A stretch of 64,000 nt of DNA from DATARR01 sp036376245 (GCA_036376245.1 DASVAS010000026.1:1-64000), one strand, 5' to 3'. Positions 36,058-44,932 are shown, counted from the stretch's first letter. The notes: generated from the letters alone by a model not told the origin. Numbers and translations are program-made.

Positions 36058-36470
36058 GCGCGCGCGCCGCCGGCGCCCTCCTGCTCGCCGCGCTCGCCCT
36101 GGCGGCCGGCGCCTGCGGCGGCGCCCCGCCCCCGACGCCGGCAACGCCCCCGGCTCCACCCGCCGTCTACAACAACACCATCCGCTGGGCCACCGCCAGC
36201 GAGCACGAGAACTACGGCTTCGACGTCTACCGGGGGGAGAGCGAGGACGGCCCGTTCGTCCGCATCACCCCCGCTCCCATCGAAGGGGCCGGCACCACCG
36301 ACGAGCCGCGGTCCTACGTCTTCGTCGACGACACGATCGACCCGCACCGGACCTACTACTACTACGTCGAGAGCATCTCGATGTCCGGCGTGCGGGAGCG
36401 GTTCACGCCGATCGCGAAGGCCGGCCCCAAGCTCCCCGCTCAGCGCTCCTCCGGCACCGGGGCGAGATAG
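36054..36470 (+). CDS. Putative lipoprotein with fibronectin-III-like fold
   Basis: A 138-residue protein with an N-terminal hydrophobic segment and a possible lipobox (ALAAGAC, Cys near 19). It has a Pro-rich spacer and a beta-sandwich segment (IRWATASEHENYGFDVYRG, YYYYVESISMSG) like FN3 domains. ATGA overlap with the C25 peptidase gene implies shared expression. Its 3' end overlaps the convergent cpaC gene by 31 bases. Probably an outer-membrane accessory to the protease. Confidence 0.78.
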   Translation: MSARAAGALLLAALALAAGACGGAPPPTPATPPAPPAVYNNTIRWATASEHENYGFDVYRGESEDGPFVRITPAPIEGAGTTDEPRSYVFVDDTIDPHRTYYYYVESISMSGVRERFTPIAKAGPKLPAQRSSGTGAR

Positions 36471-38584
36471 CTCCCCGCCACCCAGCCGGTCCGGCCGTCC
36501 GCCAGCAGCACCCGCCACCAGACGCCCGACCGCTCGATCGGCCGCACCCCGGTTCCGGGCGGCAGGCAGTCGAGCCGCGCGGACGCGGCGGACGGCGCCA
36601 TCCGGAGGACGAGGCAGGGATCGGTGGCTTCCCGCACCACCCAGATTTCGGGGTCCGGGCTCGCCGGTTCGGAGGCGGGCTCCGGCTCGACCGGGATCTC
36701 CTCCTCGTCGATCTCGACGACGACGTCCTCGACGAAGGGGGCGCCGCCCGCGGGGGGCGGGGCCGGCGGCGGGGCGGCCTCCGGGTCGGGGCCGCGTCGC
36801 AAGCCGGGAGGGACGCCGTCCGGAGGCAGCTCCCCGGGCTCGGTCTCGTCCCACCGCTCGGGGTCTTCCGGCTCGGCCGCTTCGAGGGCCGGCAGCGCGA
36901 CGTCCCCGGCGGCGGCCGGCGGCACCGGCGGGGCCGGCGGCGTCTCGGGCATCGCCACCAGCCGCGGCGTGATGACGAACAGAAGCTCCTGCTCCTGCCG
37001 GCTGTTGCGCCGCCAGCGGAAGAGCGGCAGCCGGCCCAGCCACGGCACCCGCGACTCCTCCAGCCCCTCCTCGAAGCTGAGCAGACCGCCGAGCACCAAG
37101 CTGTGGCCCGCCGGCACCCGCGCCGTGGTCTGCACGCTCTGAACCTGGAAACCGGGGACGCCGCCGACCGCGAGCCCGGCCGACGGCCGGATGATGCTGG
37201 GCGAGACCTCCAGGGCGATGACCCCCGCTTCGTCCACCGTCGGCCGGATGTCGAGCTGCACGCCGAAGGTCTGGAAGGTGAACCCCTGGACCGTGGTGAC
37301 CTGGCCGACGGCGGTGCTGGGGATGGGCACCTCGCCGCCCACCTGGATCGTGGCCTCCTCGCCCGACAGGGTGAGAACGTTGGGCTCGGACACCGAGCGG
37401 GCGAGCTCTTTGTCCTGGAGATAGTCGATGGCGGCGACGATGGCGAAGGTCTGATCGACGAACGCCGCGGCCAGGTTGCCCCCGACGTTGGTCACCGACG
37501 GCGCCCCGCCGAGCAGGCGCGGCAGATCGCCCAGCGGGCCCGGGGAGCTGCCGACCGACACATGCTCGGAGTCGAACCGGAAATTGACGCCGGCCCGGCG
37601 GGCCTTGGCGCGGTCGATCTCGTAGACCCGGATCGAGACCATGATCTGCGGCAGCTCGTCCACCTCCAGGAGCGACAGCACCCGCCCGGACTCGCTGGTG
37701 ATGACCAGGCCGCGCGCCACCTGGGCGGCGAGGCCGGCGGGCGGCCGCTGCAGGCTGCCCGCCGAGGCGTCGCCGGTAGCCAGGAATCCCAGATTGCGCT
37801 GCAGGGTCAGACCGCCGGCCGGCGCCTCCACCCGCACGCCGGCGCCGCCGAGCTGGCGCTCGGCGAGGATGACCGCGCGGACCAGCGACTGGACGTTCTT
37901 CACCCTCCCTTCGAGGACGTAGGTGTCGCGCTCCGGCGCCGGCTCGGGACCGACCTGGATGCGGCGCAGCCGGATTCTCGGATCGATGGCCGCCAGCGCC
38001 TCGGTCAGCCACAGGTCCGCCGTCGACGGCGCCTGTGGAAAGGTCAGCAGGCTGATCACCTGGGTGGGACGGGTCCCCCCCTGAGCCCGCAGGAGGTTCT
38101 CGGCGAGGGCGACGGCTCCCGCGGCCGTCGCCTGGTCGGCGACCTCGCCGGTGAGGACGACCGAGGTGCCGTCGGGGCTCACCCGCATACCGATCCTTGG
38201 ATCGAGGTCGCGCAGGACCCTGATCAACAAGCCGTGGTCGCGCCCGATCTGGACCAGGTAGCGCAGGCGCTGCCCGCCGGCGAGCCAGGCGTAGAGCGTC
38301 GTCTGCCCGGGCGCCAGGCCGGTGATCAGGGCTTCGCGCGTCGAGATGACCTGCACCCGGGCGATGGCCTCGTCGGCCAGCGCCACGCGCTCGATCTCCG
38401 CCGGCAGGGTGAGCAGATGGCCGGTGCCGACGAGGGTCGTGACCAGTCCGGAGTCCTCGACGGACAGCAACCCCTCGGGATCCAGCTCCTCCTGCGCCGC
38501 CGCCGGGGCGGCCCAGAACGGCCAGAGCAGGGCCCCCAGGACGGCGAGCGCCGGCGGGATGAGGCGTCTTACGGCGGCTCTCAT
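36440..38584 (-). CDS. cpaC: Tad secretin CpaC/RcpA with C-terminal SH3-like extension
   Basis: A 714-residue outer-membrane secretin for the Flp pilus. It has a signal peptide (about 1-31), the pilus-secretin N-domain (VALADEAIARVQVISTREAL), BON/N1-type modules, and the secretin domain (VSEPNVLTLSGEEATIQVGG, VPWLGRLPLFRWRR, ITPRLV). After the secretin comes a Pro/Glu-rich linker of about 110 residues and a final SH3-like domain (TGVRPIERSGVWWRVLLADG, GWVAGSYLAP), not found in standard CpaC. The extension may bind peptidoglycan. ATGA overlap with cpaB shows coupling. Confidence 0.92.
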   Translation of the reverse strand: MRAAVRRLIPPALAVLGALLWPFWAAPAAAQEELDPEGLLSVEDSGLVTTLVGTGHLLTLPAEIERVALADEAIARVQVISTREALITGLAPGQTTLYAWLAGGQRLRYLVQIGRDHGLLIRVLRDLDPRIGMRVSPDGTSVVLTGEVADQATAAGAVALAENLLRAQGGTRPTQVISLLTFPQAPSTADLWLTEALAAIDPRIRLRRIQVGPEPAPERDTYVLEGRVKNVQSLVRAVILAERQLGGAGVRVEAPAGGLTLQRNLGFLATGDASAGSLQRPPAGLAAQVARGLVITSESGRVLSLLEVDELPQIMVSIRVYEIDRAKARRAGVNFRFDSEHVSVGSSPGPLGDLPRLLGGAPSVTNVGGNLAAAFVDQTFAIVAAIDYLQDKELARSVSEPNVLTLSGEEATIQVGGEVPIPSTAVGQVTTVQGFTFQTFGVQLDIRPTVDEAGVIALEVSPSIIRPSAGLAVGGVPGFQVQSVQTTARVPAGHSLVLGGLLSFEEGLEESRVPWLGRLPLFRWRRNSRQEQELLFVITPRLVAMPETPPAPPVPPAAAGDVALPALEAAEPEDPERWDETEPGELPPDGVPPGLRRGPDPEAAPPPAPPPAGGAPFVEDVVVEIDEEEIPVEPEPASEPASPDPEIWVVREATDPCLVLRMAPSAASARLDCLPPGTGVRPIERSGVWWRVLLADGRTGWVAGSYLAPVPEER

Positions 38585-39405
38585 TGCAACTGCAGGCGGG
38601 AGAGCGGGATCCTCTCTCGCTTCGCCCCGGTGATGAGCTCGATCTCGTCGAAGCGGGGCCGGGTCAGCACCAGCTTCTTGCCCTTCTCGACCTCGTTCTT
38701 GCCATGGAGGACGGGAGCCAGGGTGAGCCCGGCGGCCTGCGCCTCGGCGAGCGGCACGGCGTCCGAGGGGTGGACGCCGAGCAGCAGCGGGCTGGCCGCC
38801 CCTTCCTGCGGCGCCTGGGACCGCTCCGCGGCGGCGGTGAGGCTGCCGATCAGGCCGCCGCCTTCTCCGGCGTCGTTCGCCGCCGGTTGCGGCGCGATCC
38901 AGCCGAGGAAGAAGGTGTCCTGGGCCACCAGCGCCGTCCACGCGCCGCCGCTGGCGACGATGTCCAGCCGGTCGCCGAAGCGGAGCTGCTCGGCCAACTG
39001 GTCGATCGGCGAGCCGCGCAGCCGGACCAGGACCAGGACGCGTCCCTCGGGCAGGATCCCCGCCAGCCCCGGGCCGCGGTCCGGAGGGGCGAAGTCGGTG
39101 CGGAAGAAGGGCGAGCCCGCCGCCTTCGCCTTGGCGAGCTGCCGGCCTTCGATGATGCCGCGGTCGAGGACGACGTTGTTCGGCAGGCTGGGCTCGCGCA
39201 CCGTCTTCTTCGTGAGCTGCCCCGCCTGCACCACGGTGCCCGGCGCCAGGTTCGCGGATGCGACCCAGAGCTCGACCGGCTTGCCCCGGAAGCGGTTGAC
39301 CTGCCGGATCAGCAGGATCCCCACCAGGCCGAAAACCAGAAGGAGGATGGCCCCCCGCGTCAGGGAGGTGCGGTCCAGGCCGTTGCTCGGGAGTCTCCAT
39401 CTCAT
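38581..39405 (-). CDS. cpaB: Tad pilus assembly protein CpaB/RcpC
   Basis: A 274-residue protein with one membrane helix (about 18-35) and an SAF-type domain (ELWVASANLAPGTVVQAGQL) used by CpaB/FlgA proteins to reach the periplasm or peptidoglycan. The later LRFGDRLDIVASGG is family-typical. It assists the secretin. A possible sigma-70 -10 element lies 60 bases upstream; no clear ribosome site precedes the ATG. Confidence 0.88.
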   Translation of the reverse strand: MRWRLPSNGLDRTSLTRGAILLLVFGLVGILLIRQVNRFRGKPVELWVASANLAPGTVVQAGQLTKKTVREPSLPNNVVLDRGIIEGRQLAKAKAAGSPFFRTDFAPPDRGPGLAGILPEGRVLVLVRLRGSPIDQLAEQLRFGDRLDIVASGGAWTALVAQDTFFLGWIAPQPAANDAGEGGGLIGSLTAAAERSQAPQEGAASPLLLGVHPSDAVPLAEAQAAGLTLAPVLHGKNEVEKGKKLVLTRPRFDEIELITGAKRERIPLSRLQLQ

Positions 39406-39465
39406 GGCGTGCTGGCCTTGTCTCGTCCGTCGGCTACGAGCTTTCTGGATTGCTTAGATCGGCGG

Positions 39466-39494
39466 ATTATACCCCGCGGACCAGGCGGCGCCAC
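39466..39494 (-). promoter_or_regulatory. Possible sigma-70 promoter of cpaB-cpaC
   Basis: A perfect TATAAT (39471-39466) on the minus strand, about 60 bases before cpaB. A -35 candidate GTGGCG at 17-base spacing matches only three of six positions, so the call rests mainly on the -10. Confidence 0.35.
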
Positions 39495-39517
39495 AGATCT
39501 GGAGATTCAAACGGCGA

Positions 39518-39549
39518 AAGCTCCAGCGGGAGAACTCCCGCCGGAGCTT
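39518..39549 (-). terminator. Hairpin downstream of the Flp-like pilin gene
   Basis: A 15-base stem (AAGCTCCAGCGGGAG at 39518-39532 against 39535-39549, 14 of 15 paired) with a two-base loop, 24 bases after the pilin stop. A short T-rich run follows on the minus strand. It would separate abundant pilin message from cpaB-cpaC. Confidence 0.6.
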
Positions 39550-39573
39550 CTTGCAGCGGACCCGGGAAAGGGA

Positions 39574-39942
39574 CTACGGGGTCGGGGTGGGGTGCGGCAC
39601 TTCCGGCGTCGGCGGGATGCAGACGCGAACGCCGCAGGCGCAGTTGGGGTCGTTGTCGCAGAAGTCCTGCGTGTCGGTGAACGAACTGCCGGACCAGGTC
39701 GCGACGTCCTGCGGGTGGACCGGATCGCCCGGGTGGCCGACGGCCATGCCGGTCGTGGTGTAGCTCTGGTTCAGGCTGCCGACGGCGGAGCCGAGGTCGG
39801 CCATCTCACCGATCAGCTTGGAGCCGAAGGCGCTCCAGCCGATGATCACGGTGCAGAGGACCACCGTCCCCAGGAAGACCAGCTCCAGCGACTGGATGAA
39901 TCCGGCCTGGTTCTTGAACTTCTTCCGCAGCTTGCTCATCAT
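39574..39942 (-). CDS. Flp/Tad-type pilin or pseudopilin
   Basis: A 122-residue protein. A short basic N-terminus (MMSKLRKKFKNQAGFIQSLE) leads into a hydrophobic helix with Glu near position 5 of the processed form (GFIQSLELVFLGTVV), as in Flp and TadE-like pilins. The C-terminal part is small, Gly/Ser-rich and has four cysteines in FCDNDPNCACGVRVC, then a Pro/Thr tail. Flp pilins are usually 50-70 residues, so this is a long version, perhaps a minor pilin. AGGAGAGGG precedes the ATG. A strong -24/-12 match lies about 70 bases upstream. Confidence 0.8.
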   Translation of the reverse strand: MMSKLRKKFKNQAGFIQSLELVFLGTVVLCTVIIGWSAFGSKLIGEMADLGSAVGSLNQSYTTTGMAVGHPGDPVHPQDVATWSGSSFTDTQDFCDNDPNCACGVRVCIPPTPEVPHPTPTP

Positions 39943-40013
39943 CCCTCTCCTTTTCTGGCCATGCCAGAGAATCATGGGGTTACTGCCGTTACGACTGATC
40001 TGTCTTCTTCTTT

Positions 40014-40029
40014 AGCGAGATGTGTGCCA
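40014..40029 (-). promoter_or_regulatory. Sigma-54 (-24/-12) promoter of the pilin gene
   Basis: Minus-strand TGGCACACATCTCGCT fits TGGCACG-N4-TTGCW with GG and GC at the required spacing; the mismatches lie outside the invariant GG and GC. Transcription should start near 40003, leaving a leader of about 60 bases. The adjacent operon encodes a sigma-54 activator, which supports the call. Confidence 0.65.
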
Positions 40030-40289
40030 GCCCTCCGCCGCCCGGCGCCCCCGCGCCAAGTGCCGGCAGGACCATGAGTTACGGCCTTCGACGGCGGCGC
40101 CGTGCCGGCGCGCGCCGGCGCCAGCCGCATACCCGAGGTTGCACCCGGGACGGCGCACCGTGGAAAAAACCTTTTTATTCAACGGTTTGCGTACTGCATC
40201 GCGGAGTATGCACCGGCGTATACGGCGCCGAGCACCCGCGGCCGGGCGCGCTGGTGATGGTGATCGCCCGCCACCACCGCCGCCAGGTC

Positions 40290-40554
40290 CTCCGCGGCGC
40301 GCCGAGCGAGTGGCGCAGGGCCGCCAGGTTGTAGATCTCCCACAGGGCGATTCCCACGGCGAGGGGAAAGCCGTCCCGCGCCTGGAGCGACCGCGCGGGT
40401 CTCAGGCGTCCCACCTCTCCCAGTACCCCCCGACGTTGGCGGCGTCGCCCGGCATGAGGCTCTCGGGGGTACCGGCATGGCAGCCCATGCGGCTGAGCAG
40501 GTGCGTGAGGACCGAGGTCCCCGAGCGGTGCATCCCGAGCACTAGGACCTGCAA
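40290..40554 (-). pseudogene. Remnant of a sulfotransferase-family gene
   Basis: The minus strand encodes QVLVLGMHRSGTSVLTHLLS, the PAPS-binding start of sulfotransferases, but stops after 50 codons (40402-40554). Another frame just downstream reads FPLAVGIALWEIYNLAALRH, similar to a later part of the same family. The middle is deleted and the frame is broken. It begins directly after the response-regulator stop. The remaining 260 bases towards the pilin promoter hold no gene that I can see. Confidence 0.65.
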
Positions 40555-40564
40555 CCCGAGCCCT

Positions 40565-41983
40565 CTAGGGATTGCCGGTGAACTGCCGGCGGTCGAGACC
40601 GAGAGACCGCATGATGCGCTGGAACGCCGCCCGGGAGAGGTCGCACATCTCCGCGGCCTGGGTGACGTTGCCCCCGGTGGCTCGCAGGGCCCGCTCGACC
40701 GCGCGGCGGCGGTGGTCGTCCAGGGCTTTCTGCTTGCCGGCCTGATAGGAGAGGTCGACGGGGGCCTCCGGCCGCCACTCGCCGCTCCCCTCGTCGAGGC
40801 CGAGGTGCTGGGCCTCGATGTCTTCGCCCCGGCAGAGGACCAGCGCCCGCCGGATGCTGTTCTCGAGCTCCCGCACGTTGCCCGGCCAGGTGTGGCGCTG
40901 CAGCAGCTCGATCGCGCCGGCGCTCAGCCCGGGCCGGCGTTCCGGCGCGTAGCCCGCCTCGCCCGCGTGGGCGGCGAGGAAGTGCAGGGCCAGGGGCACG
41001 ACCTCGTCCAGGCGCTCGCGCAGCGGCGGGACGTCGATCGTCACCACCTTCAGGCGGTAGTAGAGGTCCTCGCGGAAGGCTCCCCGCGCGACCATCGCGC
41101 GCAGGCTGCGGTTGGTGGCCGCCACGAGCCGGAAGGCGGCCGGCTTGGGCGTCGAGGAGCCGAGAGGCGTCACCGTGTGGTCCTGGAGCACCCGCAGCAG
41201 CTTGCCCTGGAAGGCGGCCGACATGAGCGCGATCTCGTCCAGGAAGACGGTCCCCCCGCGCGCCTTGACGAAGAGCCCCTCCCGGTGGCTGTCGGCGCCG
41301 GTGAAGGCGCCTTTGACATGGCCGAAGAGCTCGGATTCGAGCAGCGTGTCCGGCAGGGCCGCCGAGTTGACCGGCAGGAAGGGCAGCAAAGGCTCGCGGC
41401 TGTGCTCGTGGAGGGTGCGGGCGATCAGCTCCTTGCCGGTCCCGCTCTCGCCGCGGATGAGGACCGGCATCGAGGTCGGGGCCACCTGGCGCACCAGCTC
41501 GAGGATCTCGACCATCCGCAGGCTCTCGGCGACCATGCCCGCGCCGCCCAGGCCGGAGACGGCCTTCATCCGCCGCCCCTCCTCCGCCGCCAGCGCCGCG
41601 CGCCCGAGGCGCTCGACCTCGGCGAGGAGCTGCGGATTGTCGAACGGCTTGGTGATGAAGTGGGACGCTCCGAGCCGCATCGCCTCGACGGCGAGCTGGA
41701 TGGTGCCGAAGCCGGTGATCATCAACACCTTGACCTCCGGCCGGCGCTCGCGGACCTGGCGCAGCAGCTCCATGCCGGAGACGGCGCCCATCGACAGGTC
41801 GGTGACCATCAGGTGGGGGGTCCACTGCGAGAGGGTCTGCAACGCCGTCTCCCCGTTGGCCGCTTCCCGCACCTCCGCCCGGAGCGACTGGATGAGCAGG
41901 CGCAGCCCGAGGCGCACGTCCGCCTCGTCGTCGACCACCAGGACGCGCAGCCGGCCCGGTCCGGTTCTCTCCAGCAAGCTCAT
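40565..41983 (-). CDS. Sigma-54-dependent response regulator (NtrC family)
   Basis: A 472-residue transcription activator. It has a receiver domain (about 12-125) with phospho-acceptor Asp62 and Lys112, an AAA+ domain with Walker A GESGTGKE (178-185) and the sigma-54 contact loop GAFTGA (225-230) intact, and a C-terminal Fis-type HTH (NVTQAAEMCDLSRAAFQRIM). It is coupled to the sensor kinase by an ATGA overlap. The adjacent pilin gene has a -24/-12 promoter, so pilin transcription is the likely target. Enhancer sites are not identified. Confidence 0.93.
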   Translation of the reverse strand: MSLLERTGPGRLRVLVVDDEADVRLGLRLLIQSLRAEVREAANGETALQTLSQWTPHLMVTDLSMGAVSGMELLRQVRERRPEVKVLMITGFGTIQLAVEAMRLGASHFITKPFDNPQLLAEVERLGRAALAAEEGRRMKAVSGLGGAGMVAESLRMVEILELVRQVAPTSMPVLIRGESGTGKELIARTLHEHSREPLLPFLPVNSAALPDTLLESELFGHVKGAFTGADSHREGLFVKARGGTVFLDEIALMSAAFQGKLLRVLQDHTVTPLGSSTPKPAAFRLVAATNRSLRAMVARGAFREDLYYRLKVVTIDVPPLRERLDEVVPLALHFLAAHAGEAGYAPERRPGLSAGAIELLQRHTWPGNVRELENSIRRALVLCRGEDIEAQHLGLDEGSGEWRPEAPVDLSYQAGKQKALDDHRRRAVERALRATGGNVTQAAEMCDLSRAAFQRIMRSLGLDRRQFTGNP

Positions 41984-44079
41984 GCCGCCGCCTCCCTGGG
42001 CCGGGCGAGGACCATCTCGAACGCCGCGCCGCCTTCGGCGGCCTCGCAGAGGACCAGCCGGCCGCCCTGCGCTTCGACGATCCGCCGCGTGGTCGGCAGG
42101 CCGAGGCCGGTACCCTCTCCCGGGGGCTTGGTGGTGAAGAAGGGCTCGAAGACGCGCTCCCGGAGCTCCGCCGGGATGCCCGGTCCGTCGTCGCGCACAC
42201 GGATCACGAGGTCGCCGCCACGCTCCAGCGTCCCCACCCGTACCTCGCCCCCGCCCCTGGGGGCGACGGCCTGGATGGCGTTCATCACCAGGTTGACCAG
42301 AGCCTGGCGGAGCTGGAGCTCGTCGGCGTGGAGGAGGCCGTCCTCCGCCTCGGCGTCCACGCGGAGCTCCGTGCCGCTCCTGCCGGCCAGGGGCCGCAGG
42401 AGCTCGACCACGTCGTCCACCAGGTCGCGGACGTCGAGGTCTCCGGGGCTGCGCTGGGCAGCCGCCGTCAGATCGAGAAGGGAGCGGATGGTTCTCTTGC
42501 AGCTCATCATGTTGCGGTGAATGACCTCCGCATGCTGGTGGAGCGGTGAGTCGGCGACGAGCCCGTCGAGCAACATCTGGGAAAACATCGAGATCGCCGC
42601 CAGCGGGTTGTTCAGCTCATGGGCCATCACGGCCGCGATCTCGCCGAGCACCGCCAGGCGTTCCTGGTGGGCCTGCCGGTCCGCCTGCCGGATCCTCTCC
42701 GTGATGTCCCGGCTGACGAAGACCCTCTCGACCTCCCGGCCGTCGCGGTCGCGCAGCGGCGTCGCCCGCAGGTCGTAGATCCGCGGGCCGATCGCGACCT
42801 CGCACGGCTGAGCCTGGGCGGGCTGGCGGAAGCCGGCGGGGCTCTCGGCGAGCCCCCGCAGCACGTCGCCGGCCGCGGCGTTGGCGAGGGTCGGGCGACC
42901 GTCGCGATCGAGGATGAACAGGCCGTCCTCCATCGAGTGGATCACCGTTTCGAGGCGGTCGCGCTCGATGCGGATCTCCTCCTCGCGGCGGCGGAGATCC
43001 GCGGCGGCCTCCTCCAGCCTGCGGGTCCGCTCCTCGACCGCGCCGGCCATCACGTTGAAGGCCGCGGCGAGTTGGCCGACCTCGTCGCCGGACTGGTAGC
43101 GCGCGCGCACGGAAAAGTCGCCGCCGCTGATCCGGCGGGCGGCGTTCTGCAGCTCCGTCAGGGGTCTGAGCAGGTACTGCCACGAGGGGAAGAACACCAG
43201 CGTGGTCAGGACGACCATCGCCAGCTCCGTCAACAGGAAGGTCGCAACCAGGGTGCTGACCGGCACCGTCAGGCTCTCGCGATCGACGGAGATGCCGATG
43301 CTCCACCCGGTGCGGGCGTTGACGCTCGAAAAGGCGAGCCGCCGCCTCTCCCTGCCGGCGTCGCCGGCGCCGGGAACCAGGCGCAGGAGGCCGCCGTCCT
43401 GGCTGGCCAAGGCGACCTCGAAGCCCTCCCGCGGCCCGCGCGCCAGGGCCCGGCGCAGCCCCGCGGCCCAGACGTCGGCCCGCACCACGAGCTGCAGATA
43501 GCCGAGGCGGCGCCTCCCGTCCATCTCGTAGACCGGGGTTGAGAGCACGAAGGTCGGGTAGGGACAGTCCGGCGCCGGCGCCGTCAACGGACCGAACCAG
43601 GAGCCTTCGCGGTCGAAGCGGGCCGGGGAGGCGCACCCCCCCGGGACCGCGCGCAACAGCAATTCGCCCCTCCGGCCGAGGACCCGGGCATCGGCGAGCT
43701 CAGGGGCGAGGGTGAGCTTGTGGGTACGGAGATGCCGCGCCAGCTCCTGCGCCGCCTCCCGCCGCCGGAGCGCCGAGCCGGCCACCTCCGGTCCCTGCAG
43801 CCGCGCCAGCGCGAGCCGGATTTGGCCGTCGGCCGCGAAGGCCTCCGCCCGCCACTGCTGCAGCGCGAGCGCGTTGTCGATGATCCCCTGGGCGTACGCC
43901 GCGCGGTCGCTGAGGCGCAGCCGGATCTGGCGTTCGAGAGCCGAGCGCGCCGCCTTGGTCGCCACATAGCCTCCCAGGCCGAACGCCACCAGGTACAAGA
44001 CCGAAAAAATCAGCGGCAGCTTGAGGCGGACCGGTACGACCGGCACGAAAGAAAGTGAGTCTCGCATTTCGCAGCCCAT
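41980..44079 (-). CDS. Membrane sensor histidine kinase of the NtrC-type system
   Basis: A 699-residue kinase. Helix 1 (about 22-42), an extracytoplasmic dCache-like sensor (45-270), helix 2 (276-298), HAMP (300-350), a PAS domain (about 372-465), then the kinase core with phospho-His487 in AHELNNPL and an ATP-binding domain (NLVMNAIQA, DDGPGIP, GTGLGLPTTRRIVEAQGG). Partner of the downstream response regulator. The sensed ligand is unknown. ATG five codons in is an alternative start. Confidence 0.92.
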   Translation of the reverse strand: MGCEMRDSLSFVPVVPVRLKLPLIFSVLYLVAFGLGGYVATKAARSALERQIRLRLSDRAAYAQGIIDNALALQQWRAEAFAADGQIRLALARLQGPEVAGSALRRREAAQELARHLRTHKLTLAPELADARVLGRRGELLLRAVPGGCASPARFDREGSWFGPLTAPAPDCPYPTFVLSTPVYEMDGRRRLGYLQLVVRADVWAAGLRRALARGPREGFEVALASQDGGLLRLVPGAGDAGRERRRLAFSSVNARTGWSIGISVDRESLTVPVSTLVATFLLTELAMVVLTTLVFFPSWQYLLRPLTELQNAARRISGGDFSVRARYQSGDEVGQLAAAFNVMAGAVEERTRRLEEAAADLRRREEEIRIERDRLETVIHSMEDGLFILDRDGRPTLANAAAGDVLRGLAESPAGFRQPAQAQPCEVAIGPRIYDLRATPLRDRDGREVERVFVSRDITERIRQADRQAHQERLAVLGEIAAVMAHELNNPLAAISMFSQMLLDGLVADSPLHQHAEVIHRNMMSCKRTIRSLLDLTAAAQRSPGDLDVRDLVDDVVELLRPLAGRSGTELRVDAEAEDGLLHADELQLRQALVNLVMNAIQAVAPRGGGEVRVGTLERGGDLVIRVRDDGPGIPAELRERVFEPFFTTKPPGEGTGLGLPTTRRIVEAQGGRLVLCEAAEGGAAFEMVLARPREAAA

Positions 44080-44234
44080 CCAGACGGAGCACGGCCTTGC
44101 TCCAGGGTCTCTGGAGGAACCAGGCGGTCCAGAATCGGACTCTCCTGAAAGGGCTTGACTTGAGCTTAACCAAATACAGGACCGTTTGCAAGGCCCCCCT
44201 CCCGGTCAGGTCGAAAAGGACCGGCCCTGGACGC

Positions 44235-44666
44235 TCAGTCTTCGCCCCGCCGCGGCGCCTCCTCGATCCGCGACGCGATCTCCTCGGGGATCGGGATCGC
44301 CTTGATCCCTGTGGGGTCGTTGACGACGCAGCAGGCGCAGGTGGTCCGGCCGCGCGCCAGGATCTCGCCGCCGCAGGCGATGTCGAAGCCGTAGGTCATC
44401 GACCGCACGCCCTTGCGCACCACGTGGAGACGGATCTCCAGCGTATCCCCGAAGCGGGCCGGCGACATGTACTCGCAGGAGACCGCCACCCGCGGCCAGG
44501 AGATCTCCCGCCCTTCCGCGTCCCGCACGTGGACCTCCGTCCCGATGGCCCTCAGGAAGGCGTGCTCGGCGTTCTCCATGTAGATCAGGAAGCGGGAGAA
44601 GTGGACGATGCCGCTCATGTCCGTGTCCACGTACTCGACCTTCCGGCGGGTGATGTGCTCGTGCAT
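44235..44666 (-). CDS. Acyl-CoA thioesterase, 4HBT hotdog fold
   Basis: A 143-residue single-hotdog enzyme that hydrolyses acyl-CoA thioesters. The active-site stretch VEYVDTDMSGIVHFSRFLIY contains the Asp typical of the 4-hydroxybenzoyl-CoA/YbgC type. ATG at 44666 follows AGGAGAGGA by a few bases; an upstream open extension is ignored. Substrate chain length unknown. It stands alone, divergent from glpK. Confidence 0.88.
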   Translation of the reverse strand: MHEHITRRKVEYVDTDMSGIVHFSRFLIYMENAEHAFLRAIGTEVHVRDAEGREISWPRVAVSCEYMSPARFGDTLEIRLHVVRKGVRSMTYGFDIACGGEILARGRTTCACCVVNDPTGIKAIPIPEEIASRIEEAPRRGED

Positions 44667-44714
44667 GGGGTCCTCTCCTGTCAGGTCAGGGGAGCCTAGC
44701 ACTTCGGGGCGGCC

Positions 44715-44880
44715 TGCCCTCCGAAGCCTCACCCTCGGTCCCTCTCCCATCTCCCTGCCGCCCGCCCCCGGGAGAGGGAGGGCCCTGCGATCGGCAATAT
44801 CGTCAACTCATCGTTCCCCCTCTCCCGGGCGGCGGGAGGGGAGCGGGAGAGGGGGCCAGGGGGTGAGGCTTCGAAGGGCA
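44715..44880. repeat. Long hairpin repeat, copy B
   Basis: Outer arms TGCCCTCCGAAGCCTCACC (44715-44733) and its near-complement (44863-44881) enclose CCCTCTCCC and GGGAGAGGG arms. Same family as 6716-6883 and 48024-48180. It separates the divergent thioesterase and glpK genes, so it probably overlaps their promoters. Confidence 0.75.
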
Positions 44881-44932
44881 CCCCGCCCCAGAAAGCAACC
44901 CACCATGGAGCGCCGCTGCTACTCTTCCCCCC

